A DNA stretch of 64,000 nt from contig NZ_FRBU01000003.1 of NCBI RefSeq assembly GCF_900142695.1, forward strand, positions 1-64,000, read 5' to 3'. Shown piece by piece: positions 19,432-29,200 of this stretch; the stretch's first letter is position 1; each line of letters begins with the position of its first letter. Under the pieces are notes generated by a model. The model ran no database searches and was not told the origin of the DNA. It saw only the letters and a program-made list of their open reading frames with translations. The DNA is from Flavobacterium xanthum. Lineage in GTDB: Bacteria > Bacteroidota > Bacteroidia > Flavobacteriales > Flavobacteriaceae. Position numbers and translations under genes: made by a program.

Positions 19432-20240
19432 AATTTTAAATTTAAAAACTGGGTTTCTAAATCAATTTTAATTTTTGTTACCTTTTCCTCTGCTATTGAT
19501 TCAGTCATTAGAATTAGCTCCTCTATACTTTCGGAACCTGTCAATACTTTAAACTCTGGTGTTATATCAAAAACAGAATAGTAATCATTAAATTTAAAGT
19601 CATTACCAAGTAATTCCGAAAGTTTAATCCATCGATTAGGAATCCCTAGTGAATCAGCACAAATTAATCCATGTAATGAGGAGGAAATGATGTGCTTACA
19701 GGCATCCATTTCTTTTAACACCGTTATTGGTTGTTGTCTCACATTTATAATGGAAATAGCAGAGCCATATTTCAATTTTAATTTTTGGATTGCGGCATTA
19801 TTTGCATCCGAATAGTGAGGAATTATTCCCAATTCGAATTTTTTAAAAGAGCGATCTTTTTGAATCAATCTATCAGCTAATAGACCTGGATCTCCCAAAA
19901 CAATTGTATCAACAATCCCCAAGTTTCTTTTGGTGTACTTGCCCCGTAAACCAATTATCTTGGCATTTAAGAATTGTATTTTTGTATTGGAATCGATTGC
20001 CCCTGTTCCTAAAATAGTGCCGTCATAAGCGGGGGAAAGATGTTCAATTAAACTACCTGTAGAAATTAAATCAGCTCTTTTTTCATTAAACCACACAGGA
20101 GTAAATCCATAATTTCTTAATAAATCACGAGTTATGAGATCACCAAAATTGACAACTTGTTTCCAATAATATACTTTAATTGGCTTGCTACCAGTTACAT
20201 AATAAAAAAACCATTTGAGATAATTTAGAATTGTTTGCAT
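19428..20240 (-). CDS. Polysaccharide pyruvyl transferase family protein
   Basis: A 270-aa protein that likely adds a pyruvate ketal from phosphoenolpyruvate to a sugar of the repeat unit. It shows VYYWKQVVNFGDLITRDLL at the N-terminus, IIGLRGKYTKRNLGI in the middle and ISSSLHGLICADSLGIPNRWI, the conserved Ser-x-His-Gly signature of the PS_pyruv_trans domain. The 4-bp overlap with the GT25 gene suggests the two act together. Some members of this family act as GT-B sugar transferases, so the pyruvyl assignment is likely but not certain. Confidence 0.82.
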   Translation of the reverse strand: MQTILNYLKWFFYYVTGSKPIKVYYWKQVVNFGDLITRDLLRNYGFTPVWFNEKRADLISTGSLIEHLSPAYDGTILGTGAIDSNTKIQFLNAKIIGLRGKYTKRNLGIVDTIVLGDPGLLADRLIQKDRSFKKFELGIIPHYSDANNAAIQKLKLKYGSAISIINVRQQPITVLKEMDACKHIISSSLHGLICADSLGIPNRWIKLSELLGNDFKFNDYYSVFDITPEFKVLTGSESIEELILMTESIAEEKVTKIKIDLETQFLNLKL

Positions 20241-20350
20241 TATAGAATTATTTAAAAAAAAATTGGAAAATTTAGTATTTCTGTTTCAAATCTTTTGATC
20301 ATTCAAATTAAGAATTTAAATGCATGCAAAAAGTTAAGCAGAATATTTTT

Positions 20351-20614
20351 TTAAGTATTTTTATCACTAAAACCGTGGTGATATTCAGGAGAAATTAAGC
20401 CTTGCTTTTTTGCTTTCAAGTATATAGCTCCCTTTTTCTTGTTTTCTTCATAATTGTTTTTATCTCTTTGTGAAATAACTTTGCAAGGATTACCTGCGAT
20501 TATAGATAATGCTGGAATTTTACCTGAGACTACACAACCCATTGCTACGATACTCCCCTCACCAATATGAGATCCTAGTGCAATAGACATATTACCCCCA
20601 ATACAAACATTATT
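20351..20614 (-). pseudogene. 5'-truncated hexapeptide acetyltransferase
   Basis: Only the C-terminal part of a LbH acetyltransferase is present. Residues NNVCIGGN, then ALGSHIGEGSIVAMGCVVSG and SIIAGNPCKVI match the last coils and the closing GNPxKVI motif of serine-acetyltransferase-like enzymes, followed by a charged tail. The frame is closed by a stop a few codons upstream, inside the end of the flippase gene, and the roughly 100-residue N-terminal half with the catalytic His is missing. An ATG at 20590 could in principle start a 79-aa peptide, but it would lack an active site. Recombination next to the flippase gene probably removed the 5' part. Confidence 0.75.
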
Positions 20615-20630
20615 TTCTTTTTCAATAGAT

Positions 20631-22145
20631 TCATATTTTTCTTTTTATAAATGACAAAATAAAACTTCTTTCCATTTGATTTATTCCAATAAAATAAATT
20701 AATATTAAATTAGAGCTAATTATAGCAACTGATTTTAAAACAAATAACATAAAATCAGAGCCATATTCAATATTATTAATAAATAAATAAAACAACATTA
20801 AGAATAGTGAAACAACAAATATAATTTTTAATAGTACATTCTTGATAAAATCAATAATATTAAGCTTTATCATATGTTTAAGAAAAGCTATCCTTAAAAA
20901 TAAAGAAATAAAATTCACCCCAATAATGGCGTAAAACACTAATTTAGGATCATTATATAATTTTAATAAGAGATAAGATAAAGGTAAACACAAGAAAATT
21001 AATGTCCCTATTACAACTTGATACCATTTTATATTACCGTGTGCTTGCGCTCCTATCATAAGAGGTCCAGAAATTGTATCAATTAAGATATTAATTAAAC
21101 TCAATATCACAAACATAGACGTGTAACTGGGAGGGTTTTTTAACCATAATTCTAAAACATAATCCACATTAAAAATAATGGGACAAGTAATTAGAAACAT
21201 AATGAAAAAAGATAGTTTTGAACTTTGATAAATCAATTTTAAAGATTGCTCCTTATTTCCTGCAGCATACTGCTTTATAATTTGAGGATTTACAGCCATC
21301 TGAAAGTTAGAAACAAAAGTTGTGACAACTCCTTGTACTTGCATTGCTACACCATATGAAGCGTTTAAAACCGTTCCAAAAAATAAATTTAGCAGAATAT
21401 TATTACCTTGAGATCGAGCGACAGATGCTATATTACCGAACAAGCTCCATCCCGAAAAAGACAATAGTATTTTTGTGTACTCTTTATCATAATAAAAACT
21501 GTACTTACTCTCTTCAAAATGTTTTTTACAATACTGCTTTTCAATTAATTGAATACAGAAAGCTATTAAAAATAATAATACGGCATAAAGCTTTAGTTTG
21601 TCGTAATCTACAACAACTAGTATATAAACTATCAGTAATTTAAAGACAACTTCAAAAATACTAATGTAAGCGTATACATTCATACGCTCTCTAGCAATAA
21701 TCAGTGCATTGTAAGGCACTTGAATAATCCCAAATAAAAAAGTGAGAACAGAAAATTGATAAACCCAATTGACTGCAATCATTCTATCTTCTGGTAGATT
21801 TAATTTATAATTAACAAACCAAAGCCCTACAGTTTCAGCTAATAAAAGGACAATTATAGCAATTAAAAAGTGGATATTTAAAGTAGCATTAAATGTCTTA
21901 TTCAACTGAATTATATCGTTTTTGCCAATATCAAAAGACAAAAACCGCTGTGTTGCTGAAGACATAGCACTATTAAAAAAACCAAAGAGAACAACTATCC
22001 CTCCTACGATATTGTATACTCCGAAATCTTCAATTCCTAAAGTGTTTAAAACAACTCTTGATGTATACAATCCTACTCCCATACTTAGAAACATTCTAAA
22101 ATATAGAAATAAAGAATTTTTGGCTATGGTTTTTGAACTTAACAA
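20631..22145 (-). CDS. wzx: Wzx-type polysaccharide flippase (MOP superfamily)
   Basis: A 504-aa polytopic membrane protein that moves the lipid-linked repeat unit across the inner membrane. The N-terminus NSLFLYFRMFLSMGVGLYTSRVVL and the segment LGIEDFGVYNIVGGIVVLF are typical of Bacteroidota Wzx. Twelve or more hydrophobic segments follow, and FSGWSLFGNIASVARSQG is a conserved mid-protein loop. It is the first gene of the AT-rich transferase block, downstream of an 850-bp gap. Confidence 0.9.
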   Translation of the reverse strand: MLSSKTIAKNSLFLYFRMFLSMGVGLYTSRVVLNTLGIEDFGVYNIVGGIVVLFGFFNSAMSSATQRFLSFDIGKNDIIQLNKTFNATLNIHFLIAIIVLLLAETVGLWFVNYKLNLPEDRMIAVNWVYQFSVLTFLFGIIQVPYNALIIARERMNVYAYISIFEVVFKLLIVYILVVVDYDKLKLYAVLLFLIAFCIQLIEKQYCKKHFEESKYSFYYDKEYTKILLSFSGWSLFGNIASVARSQGNNILLNLFFGTVLNASYGVAMQVQGVVTTFVSNFQMAVNPQIIKQYAAGNKEQSLKLIYQSSKLSFFIMFLITCPIIFNVDYVLELWLKNPPSYTSMFVILSLINILIDTISGPLMIGAQAHGNIKWYQVVIGTLIFLCLPLSYLLLKLYNDPKLVFYAIIGVNFISLFLRIAFLKHMIKLNIIDFIKNVLLKIIFVVSLFLMLFYLFINNIEYGSDFMLFVLKSVAIISSNLILIYFIGINQMERSFILSFIKRKI

Positions 22146-22993
22146 GTGTGTTATTAAATTTTTAGATTATTTACTTTTAAAACCTACTACTAAGATTTAC
22201 AAATGCTCATGAAAGATGGTTGAGTGTATGGTAATAATATACATTGCTATCACTTAAATTTAACAACCTAAAAGCTGCCTGTTTTTTAAAAATTGAAATA
22301 TAAAAGACTTCCTATCGACCTTAAGAGCTATAGTGGTTAATCTTACTATTTCCTTGTAATTTATGCTAACCGATTTTACTTTTTAAAATAGTTTAAAAAC
22401 TTACAATTATTAAATATTCAAAATTTAAATATTTTAATATAAATAATTCAATGTGATGTTTAGTGGTTTTTCTATATCTATTTCATCCTAGCCCATACTA
22501 TTTCTTTTACTGATCTAGCGTAAATTTATATGTAAAAAGTAAAAAAATTATACTCTTCCATGGCTTCACAGAAAATGGAATTAAGGTCAATCAATAGCGA
22601 ACAATAAATTTGAACGGCAAAATACTATCTTTAAATTGGAATACTTTCCAGAATTTTTTGTTTTTTAGATTAAACCCCGGAAATTCGTTAGATTACACTA
22701 CAAAAATGAATTACAAATTAATTAATACCTAGAATTCAACTAATACAATCTATTTTTTATTCTACATTACAAAAAAAATTAATCATTAGATCAAATTGAA
22801 TAATGTATGGTAAAGAGGTAGCAAATTACTTAAAAGGTTTACTCACTTTAAAATATAAACGACTAATTGCAAAGACAACTTTTTAAAATTATCTCTTTAA
22901 CAATACAACCTATCTGGGGCAAAACAATTAGAACATTTGCCATTCAAAATAATTTGAAATTAATAATTCCGTTTTATAAATTTCACTCTCTAT
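22146..22993. other. AT-rich intergenic stretch without recognised gene
   Basis: About 850 bp, very AT-rich, with no open frame of recognisable family, no tandem repeat and no TAnnTTTG box that I could find for the flippase gene. It marks the border between the conserved sugar-nucleotide genes and the variable transferase block, so it may be recombination debris. Confidence 0.5.
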
Positions 22994-24076
22994 TTAATAT
23001 AATTTCAAATCACTAATCACCATTTCTTTCACCATGGCCGCTAAATCATACTGAGGCTCCCATCCCAATTGTGTTTTAGACTTTGTAGGATCACCAATCA
23101 AAAGATCTACTTCGGTAGGACGATAGTACTCCGGATCTACGCGCAACACCACTTTACCTTGCTCTACTTGATACAATGGATTATTGCAAGAGGCAACTGT
23201 GGCGATTTCATTTTCATTTTCACCATCAAAATTTAATGCAATACCTACCTCAGCAAAAGCCATAATGACGAAATCTCTTATATACGTGGTAACACCTGTT
23301 GCAATCACATAATCTTCCGCGACCTCTTGTTGCAAAATTCTCCACATGGCGTCTACATAATCCTTGGCATGTCCCCAATCTCTTTGTGAGTTTAGATTCC
23401 CTAGATAAAGGCAATCTTGTTTTCCTTTGGCAATTGCCGCAGTTGCCATCGTAATTTTACGGGTGACAAAAGTTTCCCCACGTCTAGGAGACTCATGATT
23501 AAAAAGGATTCCGTTACACGCATACATATCATACGCCTCACGATAGTTTTTAGTGATCCAAAAACCATAAATCTTAGCTACACCGTAAGGAGAACGAGGA
23601 TAAAATGGAGAGTTTTCATCATAAAACCCTTTTTCATTTTTATTTTCAGCTAAACCTCCATACAATTCAGAAGTCGACGCTTGATAAATTCTAGTTTTTT
23701 TTCCTAAACCCAATATTCTTACCGCCTCTAGAATTCTTAAAGTCCCAATTCCATCGACATTAGCAACATATTCAGGAGAGTCAAAAGATACCTTCACATG
23801 TGACATTGCTCCTAAATTGTAAATTTCATCCGGTTGTACTTCTTGAATGATTCTTATAATATTGGTAGAATCCGTTAAATCACCATAATGCAATTTAAAA
23901 TTCACATGCGCTTCATGTTGATCTTGATAGATATGGTCGATGCGTTGTGTATTAAAAGACGATGCACGGCGTTTCACCCCATGAACGATATATCCTTTCT
24001 CTAATAATAATTCTGCTAAATAAGATCCGTCTTGTCCCGTGATTCCTGTTACAAGGGCTATTTTCTGTGCTGCCAT
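22994..24076 (-). CDS. gmd: GDP-mannose 4,6-dehydratase
   Basis: An enzyme of 360 aa that converts GDP-mannose to GDP-4-keto-6-deoxymannose, the first step to GDP-L-fucose. It contains the NADP motif [32 protein letters not shown], the STSELYG active-site segment and the Tyr of [12 protein letters not shown], with [16 protein letters not shown] characteristic of Gmd. Just downstream in metabolism, fcl lies 119 bp upstream in the transcript. Length and motifs are normal. Confidence 0.96.
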   Translation of the reverse strand: MAAQKIALVTGITGQDGSYLAELLLEKGYIVHGVKRRASSFNTQRIDHIYQDQHEAHVNFKLHYGDLTDSTNIIRIIQEVQPDEIYNLGAMSHVKVSFDSPEYVANVDGIGTLRILEAVRILGLGKKTRIYQASTSELYGGLAENKNEKGFYDENSPFYPRSPYGVAKIYGFWITKNYREAYDMYACNGILFNHESPRRGETFVTRKITMATAAIAKGKQDCLYLGNLNSQRDWGHAKDYVDAMWRILQQEVAEDYVIATGVTTYIRDFVIMAFAEVGIALNFDGENENEIATVASCNNPLYQVEQGKVVLRVDPEYYRPTEVDLLIGDPTKSKTQLGWEPQYDLAAMVKEMVISDLKLY

Positions 24077-24195
24077 GATTATTAATTTGTTTTTGTCTTT
24101 TGTTGATAAAAGCTAATTGATTAAGATTCTTTATTCAAAATTCATTAATTGCTGAGCGAAAAACGCTTTGCAATGGAAGGAAGAATGCAATCAAT

Positions 24196-25146
24196 TTACA
24201 ATTTTACTTCTTTATAATTTTCAATATTCTCCAAAAACCATGTATAAGTTTTTTGGATCCCTTCTTGTAATTGGACCTTGTGTTTCCACCCTAATGCGTG
24301 CATCTTGGCAACATCCATCAGTTTCCTTGGTGTACCATCTGGTTTTGTTTTATCCCAAATAATGGCACCTTGATGTCCGGTGATTTTTTGGATGGTTTCT
24401 GCTAACTGTTTTATCGTTAAATCTTCGCCTGTTCCTACGTTGTATAAATATTCTGGTAATTTATTTTCTAAGGCAAATACAACAGAAGCTGCCATATCAT
24501 CTACAAAAAGAAACTCCCTCATCGGGGTTCCACTTCCCCAAAGGGTAACGGCAGCATTATTGTTTTCTTTCGCCTCATGAAACTTACGCATCATGGCAGG
24601 TAAGACATGTGAAGAATTTAGGTCGAAATTATCATGAGTACCATATAAATTGGTAGGCATCAAGCTTACATAATCTTTATCAAATTGATTTCGGATTGCT
24701 TGACAGGCTTTGACCCCCGTAATTTTTGCAATCGCATACCATTCATTCGTAGGCTCTAAAGAATTTGTCAGCAAATACTCTTCTTTCAGGGGTTGTGGTG
24801 CAAGTTTTGGATAAATACAAGAACTCCCCAAGAAAATAAACTTCTCAACACCGGATTGCACCGCCGTATCAATTAGATTATTTTGAATTTGCATATTTTC
24901 CATAAGGAATTGATATGGAAAATTATTGTTTGCCAAAATACCGCCTACTTTTGCCGCAGCATCAATAATTACTTCTGGTTTTTCTTTTGATATGAAATCG
25001 CGAACTGCTTGTTGATTTCTTAAATCCAAATCTTTACTAGAAACTCCAATTAAGTTTGTGTATCCTTTTGCAGAAAGGATTCTCCAAATAGCGCTGCCAA
25101 CCATACCATTATGCCCTGCTATGTATATTTTAGTATTTATTTTCAT
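24196..25146 (-). CDS. fcl: GDP-L-fucose synthase
   Basis: A 316-aa epimerase-reductase (WcaG) that turns the product of Gmd into GDP-L-fucose. The motifs AGHNGMVGSAIWR, the FLGSSCIYPKLAPQPLKEE segment with active-site Cys and the EWYAIAKITG Tyr-x3-Lys site are clear, as is PTNLYGTHDNFD. It lies 7 bp after manC in the same transcript, so manC-fcl-gmd form the GDP-fucose branch. Confidence 0.96.
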   Translation of the reverse strand: MKINTKIYIAGHNGMVGSAIWRILSAKGYTNLIGVSSKDLDLRNQQAVRDFISKEKPEVIIDAAAKVGGILANNNFPYQFLMENMQIQNNLIDTAVQSGVEKFIFLGSSCIYPKLAPQPLKEEYLLTNSLEPTNEWYAIAKITGVKACQAIRNQFDKDYVSLMPTNLYGTHDNFDLNSSHVLPAMMRKFHEAKENNNAAVTLWGSGTPMREFLFVDDMAASVVFALENKLPEYLYNVGTGEDLTIKQLAETIQKITGHQGAIIWDKTKPDGTPRKLMDVAKMHALGWKHKVQLQEGIQKTYTWFLENIENYKEVKL

Positions 25147-25153
25147 AGTTATA

Positions 25154-26161
25154 TCAATTCAAGAGATCTGATTTGTCTCGTTCCAATTTACTATATACGC
25201 TTTTGACATCCTGAGAAAATTCTTTTTTCAATATTAAATTGGCAGTATCGGTATAAACAAAAATAGTGTCCTTGACCCCAATAAAAGCAGTATAATTAGT
25301 AGTACCTATAGCCATATTGCCATTTTCATCCACCGGATGACCTATCGTAATCAAGTAATCATAAACCGATTCAAAAGAGCCTAGATCCGACCAAACAAAG
25401 GTAGAAGAAACCACCTTAATTTTCTTACTTCGCTCCATAACAGCATAATCAATACTGATGGATGGTATATCAAGGGATAAGTTTAAATCTAATTTTCCAT
25501 TTTGATTGGCTTCCCATGCAATTTTGGATTTTTCATAAACTTCGGGGGTAAATGTTTTTAACTCTTCTAAAAATACGCCTGCTTTAAAGCAAAACATACC
25601 ACTATTCCATAAAAAGTTACCGCGCGAAATAAAATCTCTTGCTGTAACCTGATTTGGTTTTTCTCTAAAAGAAAGGACATCATCCCCTTTTCTTTCGATG
25701 TAACCATAGCCTGTTTCTGGTTTAGTAGGGATAATTCCAAAAGTTACTATATATCCTTTTGAAGCCTTTTCAATAGCATCACTTATAGCGGCTTCGTACT
25801 CTTCCATCTTATCAATGATATGATCGGAGGGAGTGACAATCAATATGGCTTCTGGATCAGATGCAAAAGCGGCAAAAGCGATGGCTGCTGCTGTATTTCT
25901 GGGAGTGGACTCTACAATATCAATATAGGAAGTGTTTGATTTTTCCAATACTTTTTTACTTAGATGACAATTATCGCTATTTCCGACGACCATAATGGTA
26001 TCAGCAACATTGCGATTGCGCTCTACAGTCATTTCAAACAAAGACTTTCCTTCAAACAATGCTAAATATTGCTTGGGCTGGCTTTTACGGGATAAGGGCC
26101 ACAAACGGCTACCAACACCACCGGTAAGAATTACATGTGTAATTGAATGCTTATTTTCCAT
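25154..26161 (-). CDS. manC: Mannose-1-phosphate guanylyltransferase
   Basis: This enzyme makes GDP-mannose from GTP and mannose 1-phosphate. The protein of 335 aa carries the pyrophosphorylase signature GGVGSRLWPLSRKSQPKQYL, then STPRNTAAAIAF, VTPSDHII and the FREKPN motif. It is the short form without the C-terminal isomerase domain, so mannose-6-phosphate isomerase must be encoded elsewhere. It lies between the nucleotide-sugar dehydrogenase gene and fcl in a tight run. Confidence 0.95.
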   Translation of the reverse strand: MENKHSITHVILTGGVGSRLWPLSRKSQPKQYLALFEGKSLFEMTVERNRNVADTIMVVGNSDNCHLSKKVLEKSNTSYIDIVESTPRNTAAAIAFAAFASDPEAILIVTPSDHIIDKMEEYEAAISDAIEKASKGYIVTFGIIPTKPETGYGYIERKGDDVLSFREKPNQVTARDFISRGNFLWNSGMFCFKAGVFLEELKTFTPEVYEKSKIAWEANQNGKLDLNLSLDIPSISIDYAVMERSKKIKVVSSTFVWSDLGSFESVYDYLITIGHPVDENGNMAIGTTNYTAFIGVKDTIFVYTDTANLILKKEFSQDVKSVYSKLERDKSDLLN

Positions 26162-26206
26162 ATTTCTCTAGTCTTTATATTTTAATTCTTTTTGGGAGTG
26201 TCTGAT

Positions 26207-27490
26207 CTATAGTCTTCCGTCAGCCACATTCCCTAGAATTCCTTTTACATCATACAACAAACTGTTGGTATTTTGCAATTTAGAAAAATCAATAGCTAGG
26301 AATTCTCGGTGTGCAACGCCTAAAACTACGGCATCAAATTTTTGAGTAGGCAATTCAGCAGTCGTTACTAGTGAATATTCATGTTGCACTTCGGCTGGAT
26401 TTGCCATAGGATCAAAAATGGTGATCGTAATTCCATAATCTGCCAAGGCAGTGATCACATCAACAATTTTTGTATTGCGCACATCAGGGCAGTTCTCTTT
26501 AAAAGTAATTCCCAGCATTAATAACGTAGCGCCATTCACTGAAATCCCTTTTTTAATCATTAATTTCACAATCTGCGACGCAACGTAATCCCCCATACTA
26601 TCATTCAAGCGACGTCCTGCCAAGATAATTTCCGGATGATAACCAAATTCCTGTGCCCGTTGTGCTAAGTAATACGGATCAACGCCGATGCAGTGTCCGC
26701 CCACTAAACCTGGTTTGAAAGGAAGAAAATTCCACTTCGTTCCTGCTGCGGCTAATACTGCATGGGTATCAATATTCATCAAGTTAAAGATCTTAGCTAA
26801 TTCGTTGACAAAAGCAATATTGATATCCCGCTGGGAGTTCTCAATGACTTTGGCTGCTTCTGCTACTTTTATGGTCGGTGCCAAATGAGTTCCTGCCGTA
26901 ATAACAGATTGGTATAATTCATTGACTTCTACCCCCGTTTCTGGCGTAGATCCCGAAGTGATTTTTAAAATTTTCTCTACCGTGTGTTCTTTGTCTCCTG
27001 GGTTAATGCGTTCGGGCGAATAGCCTACAAAAAAATCAACATTAAACTGCAATCCGGAAAATTTTTCTAAAACGGGTACACACTCTTCCTCTGTTGCGCC
27101 AGGATATACGGTAGATTCATAAATAACGATATCCCCTTTTTTCAAGACCTTTCCTACTGTTGCACTGGATTTATACAGCGGATTTAAGTCAGGACGATTG
27201 TTTTTATCTACTGGAGTGGGAACCGTTACAATGTAATAATTACACGTTGCCAGATGGGCTATATCAGTGGTACAGTACAAACCATTGCAATCACTCGGCC
27301 GGTCTAAAAGTACTTTTTGTAAAACGGCATCTTCAACCTCAAAGGTCGTATCCGTACCCGATTGTAAGGAAGCAACACGAGATTGATTGATATCAAATCC
27401 TACTACAGCATGTTTTGTGGCAAATAGTCTTGCTAATGGCAAGCCTACATAACCCAAACCAATTACTGCTATTTTTTTATTTGAACTCAT
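26207..27490 (-). CDS. tviB: TviB/WbpA-type UDP-N-acetyl-hexosamine 6-dehydrogenase
   Basis: A 427-aa nucleotide-sugar dehydrogenase. It begins IAVIGLGYVGLPLARLFA (NAD binding), has ESTVYPGATEEECVP, the dimer segment YSPERINPGDKEHT, and the catalytic Cys in KPGLVGGHCIGVDPYYLA, followed by GITFKENCPDVRNTK. This pattern fits the Vi-antigen TviB/WbpO group that oxidises UDP-GlcNAc or UDP-GalNAc to uronic acids. A TviC/WbpP-type 4-epimerase gene at 33019-33990 would supply or convert its substrate. Oxidation of UDP-ManNAc (WecC) is less likely. Confidence 0.9.
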   Translation of the reverse strand: MSSNKKIAVIGLGYVGLPLARLFATKHAVVGFDINQSRVASLQSGTDTTFEVEDAVLQKVLLDRPSDCNGLYCTTDIAHLATCNYYIVTVPTPVDKNNRPDLNPLYKSSATVGKVLKKGDIVIYESTVYPGATEEECVPVLEKFSGLQFNVDFFVGYSPERINPGDKEHTVEKILKITSGSTPETGVEVNELYQSVITAGTHLAPTIKVAEAAKVIENSQRDINIAFVNELAKIFNLMNIDTHAVLAAAGTKWNFLPFKPGLVGGHCIGVDPYYLAQRAQEFGYHPEIILAGRRLNDSMGDYVASQIVKLMIKKGISVNGATLLMLGITFKENCPDVRNTKIVDVITALADYGITITIFDPMANPAEVQHEYSLVTTAELPTQKFDAVVLGVAHREFLAIDFSKLQNTNSLLYDVKGILGNVADGRL

Positions 27491-27585
27491 TTCCTACTAA
27501 TTCTGATTACTTGTGTTCCTTTTACTCCACCGCTACGCAGTTCAAACTCACATAAATGAATAAGAACTGGATTATTTTCAGGGCG

Positions 27586-27593
27586 CAAATATA
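27586..27593 (-). promoter_or_regulatory. TAnnTTTG promoter -7 box for tviB-manC-fcl-gmd
   Basis: TATATTTG on the minus strand, about 95 bp upstream of the tviB start, in the 303-bp gap after rmlB. Nothing else is recognised in that gap. The spacing leaves a leader of about 90 nt. Confidence 0.6.
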
Positions 27594-27793
27594 CTTACAA
27601 AAGGTCATTAAAATGGCTACCGACTAACAAATCGATGTTAAAAAATTATTTTGACTGAATCTAAAAATACTAATTACTTGAAAATCAATAACTAATAAAG
27701 CCGAAAATGAAATACTATTCGTGCTCTTCCAAAATCAGAACAATTGTAGTGTCTCTTTATAGTATTCTTTTACTATCCTGTACGAAGCTACAC

Positions 27794-28840
27794 TTACAAA
27801 TACTGTTTTTCATAATAGGAAGCGTACGCACCAGAAGTAACGTGCTGCAACCAGTCCGAATTGTCTAAATACCAGCTTACTGTGATTTCTAATCCTTGTT
27901 CAAAAGTCACCGATGGTTTCCACCCTAGTTCCTTATTTATTTTAGAAGCATCAATAGCGTAGCGCAAATCATGTCCTGGTCTGTCTTTTACGTACGTAAT
28001 TAATTCTGCTGATTTGCCAGCAGGACGACCCAGTTTACCATCCATAATAGAACACAAAAGACGGACTAAATCAATATTTTTCCACTCATTGAAGCCACCA
28101 ATATTATAGGTCTCGTGATTTTTTCCACGGTGAAAAACCAAATCAATTGCACTCGCATGATCCACTACAAAAAGCCAGTCTCGCGTGTAATTCCCATCAC
28201 CATATACGGGCAATGGTTTGTTGTTAATTATGTTATTTATAAATAAAGGAATTAGCTTTTCAGGAAAATGATTAGGACCATAGTTATTAGAACAGTTGGT
28301 TATCACAAAAGGAAAATCATACGTTTCACCGTACGCTCTTACAAAATGATCTGAACTCGCTTTAGAGGCGGAATACGGAGAATTAGGATCATAAGCAGTC
28401 GTTTCTGTAAAAAGTCCCTCTGCGCCTAAAGACCCATAAACCTCATCGGTACTGATGTGATAAAAACGTTTGCCTTCTAGTTTATTCATCCATTGCTTTT
28501 TTGCTGCATTGAGCAAATGTACCGTCCCAAAAACATTGGTTTTTACAAAGGCTAGTGGATCTTCAATGGATCGATCCACATGTGATTCTGCAGCCAAATG
28601 AATTACCCCGTCGAATTGATGTTTGTCAAACAAATCAGCAATGAAAGCTTCATCCGTAATATCGCCTTTTACAAAAGTATAATTGGGTTCGTTTTCAATA
28701 TCGACCAAATTTTCTAAATTACCTGCATAAGTAAGGGCATCCAAATTATAAATATGATATTCTGGATATTTGGTAACAAACAAACGAACTACATGAGACC
28801 CAATAAATCCAGCACCTCCCGTTATTACTATTTTTTTCAT
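27794..28840 (-). CDS. rmlB: dTDP-glucose 4,6-dehydratase
   Basis: A 348-aa extended SDR that forms dTDP-4-keto-6-deoxyglucose. It shows ITGGAGFIGSHVVRLF, HLAAESHVDRSIEDP, ISTDEVYGSLG, the catalytic Tyr in SPYSASKASSDHFVRA and NCSNNYGPNHFPEKLIP, all diagnostic. No rmlA, rmlC or rmlD gene occurs in the window, so the rest of the pathway is encoded elsewhere or the product feeds the FdtA-like and DegT-type pair at 6813-8376. Confidence 0.96.
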   Translation of the reverse strand: MKKIVITGGAGFIGSHVVRLFVTKYPEYHIYNLDALTYAGNLENLVDIENEPNYTFVKGDITDEAFIADLFDKHQFDGVIHLAAESHVDRSIEDPLAFVKTNVFGTVHLLNAAKKQWMNKLEGKRFYHISTDEVYGSLGAEGLFTETTAYDPNSPYSASKASSDHFVRAYGETYDFPFVITNCSNNYGPNHFPEKLIPLFINNIINNKPLPVYGDGNYTRDWLFVVDHASAIDLVFHRGKNHETYNIGGFNEWKNIDLVRLLCSIMDGKLGRPAGKSAELITYVKDRPGHDLRYAIDASKINKELGWKPSVTFEQGLEITVSWYLDNSDWLQHVTSGAYASYYEKQYL

Positions 28841-29200
28841 TTAACTTTATACTTAATATTTAAAATCCAATTAATTTTTTGACATCATGCTTCCGATCGC
28901 GTTGAAAAACTACTTTCCCTCTACTTTACAATACACATCTTTCTACACTACATCAACATCTTGGCTACCGCTAATCTTCAGCAGGAGCTATTAAAAAACC
29001 AACTACAGTTAAACAGCCGCAGAGGAACACTGTAGTTCCGTCTTATTTAACTTGATTGTTAAAGCGACTGCTAGCGTATTTGTTTAAGCAACCATGATGT
29101 GGAAAGTGGAGCACAATTTATTTATTTTGCAGAAATAAGTAAATCAATAGCTTACACTTCTTTTATTTTAAAACTAGCCACCTTATTTTAGTCTGTTTCC
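28841..29200. other. Intergenic stretch between upxY and rmlB
   Basis: About 360 bp with no gene, RNA or repeat that I can recognise and no TAnnTTTG box on the coding strand. Lack of a promoter would fit transcription continuing from upxY with antitermination. Confidence 0.45.
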
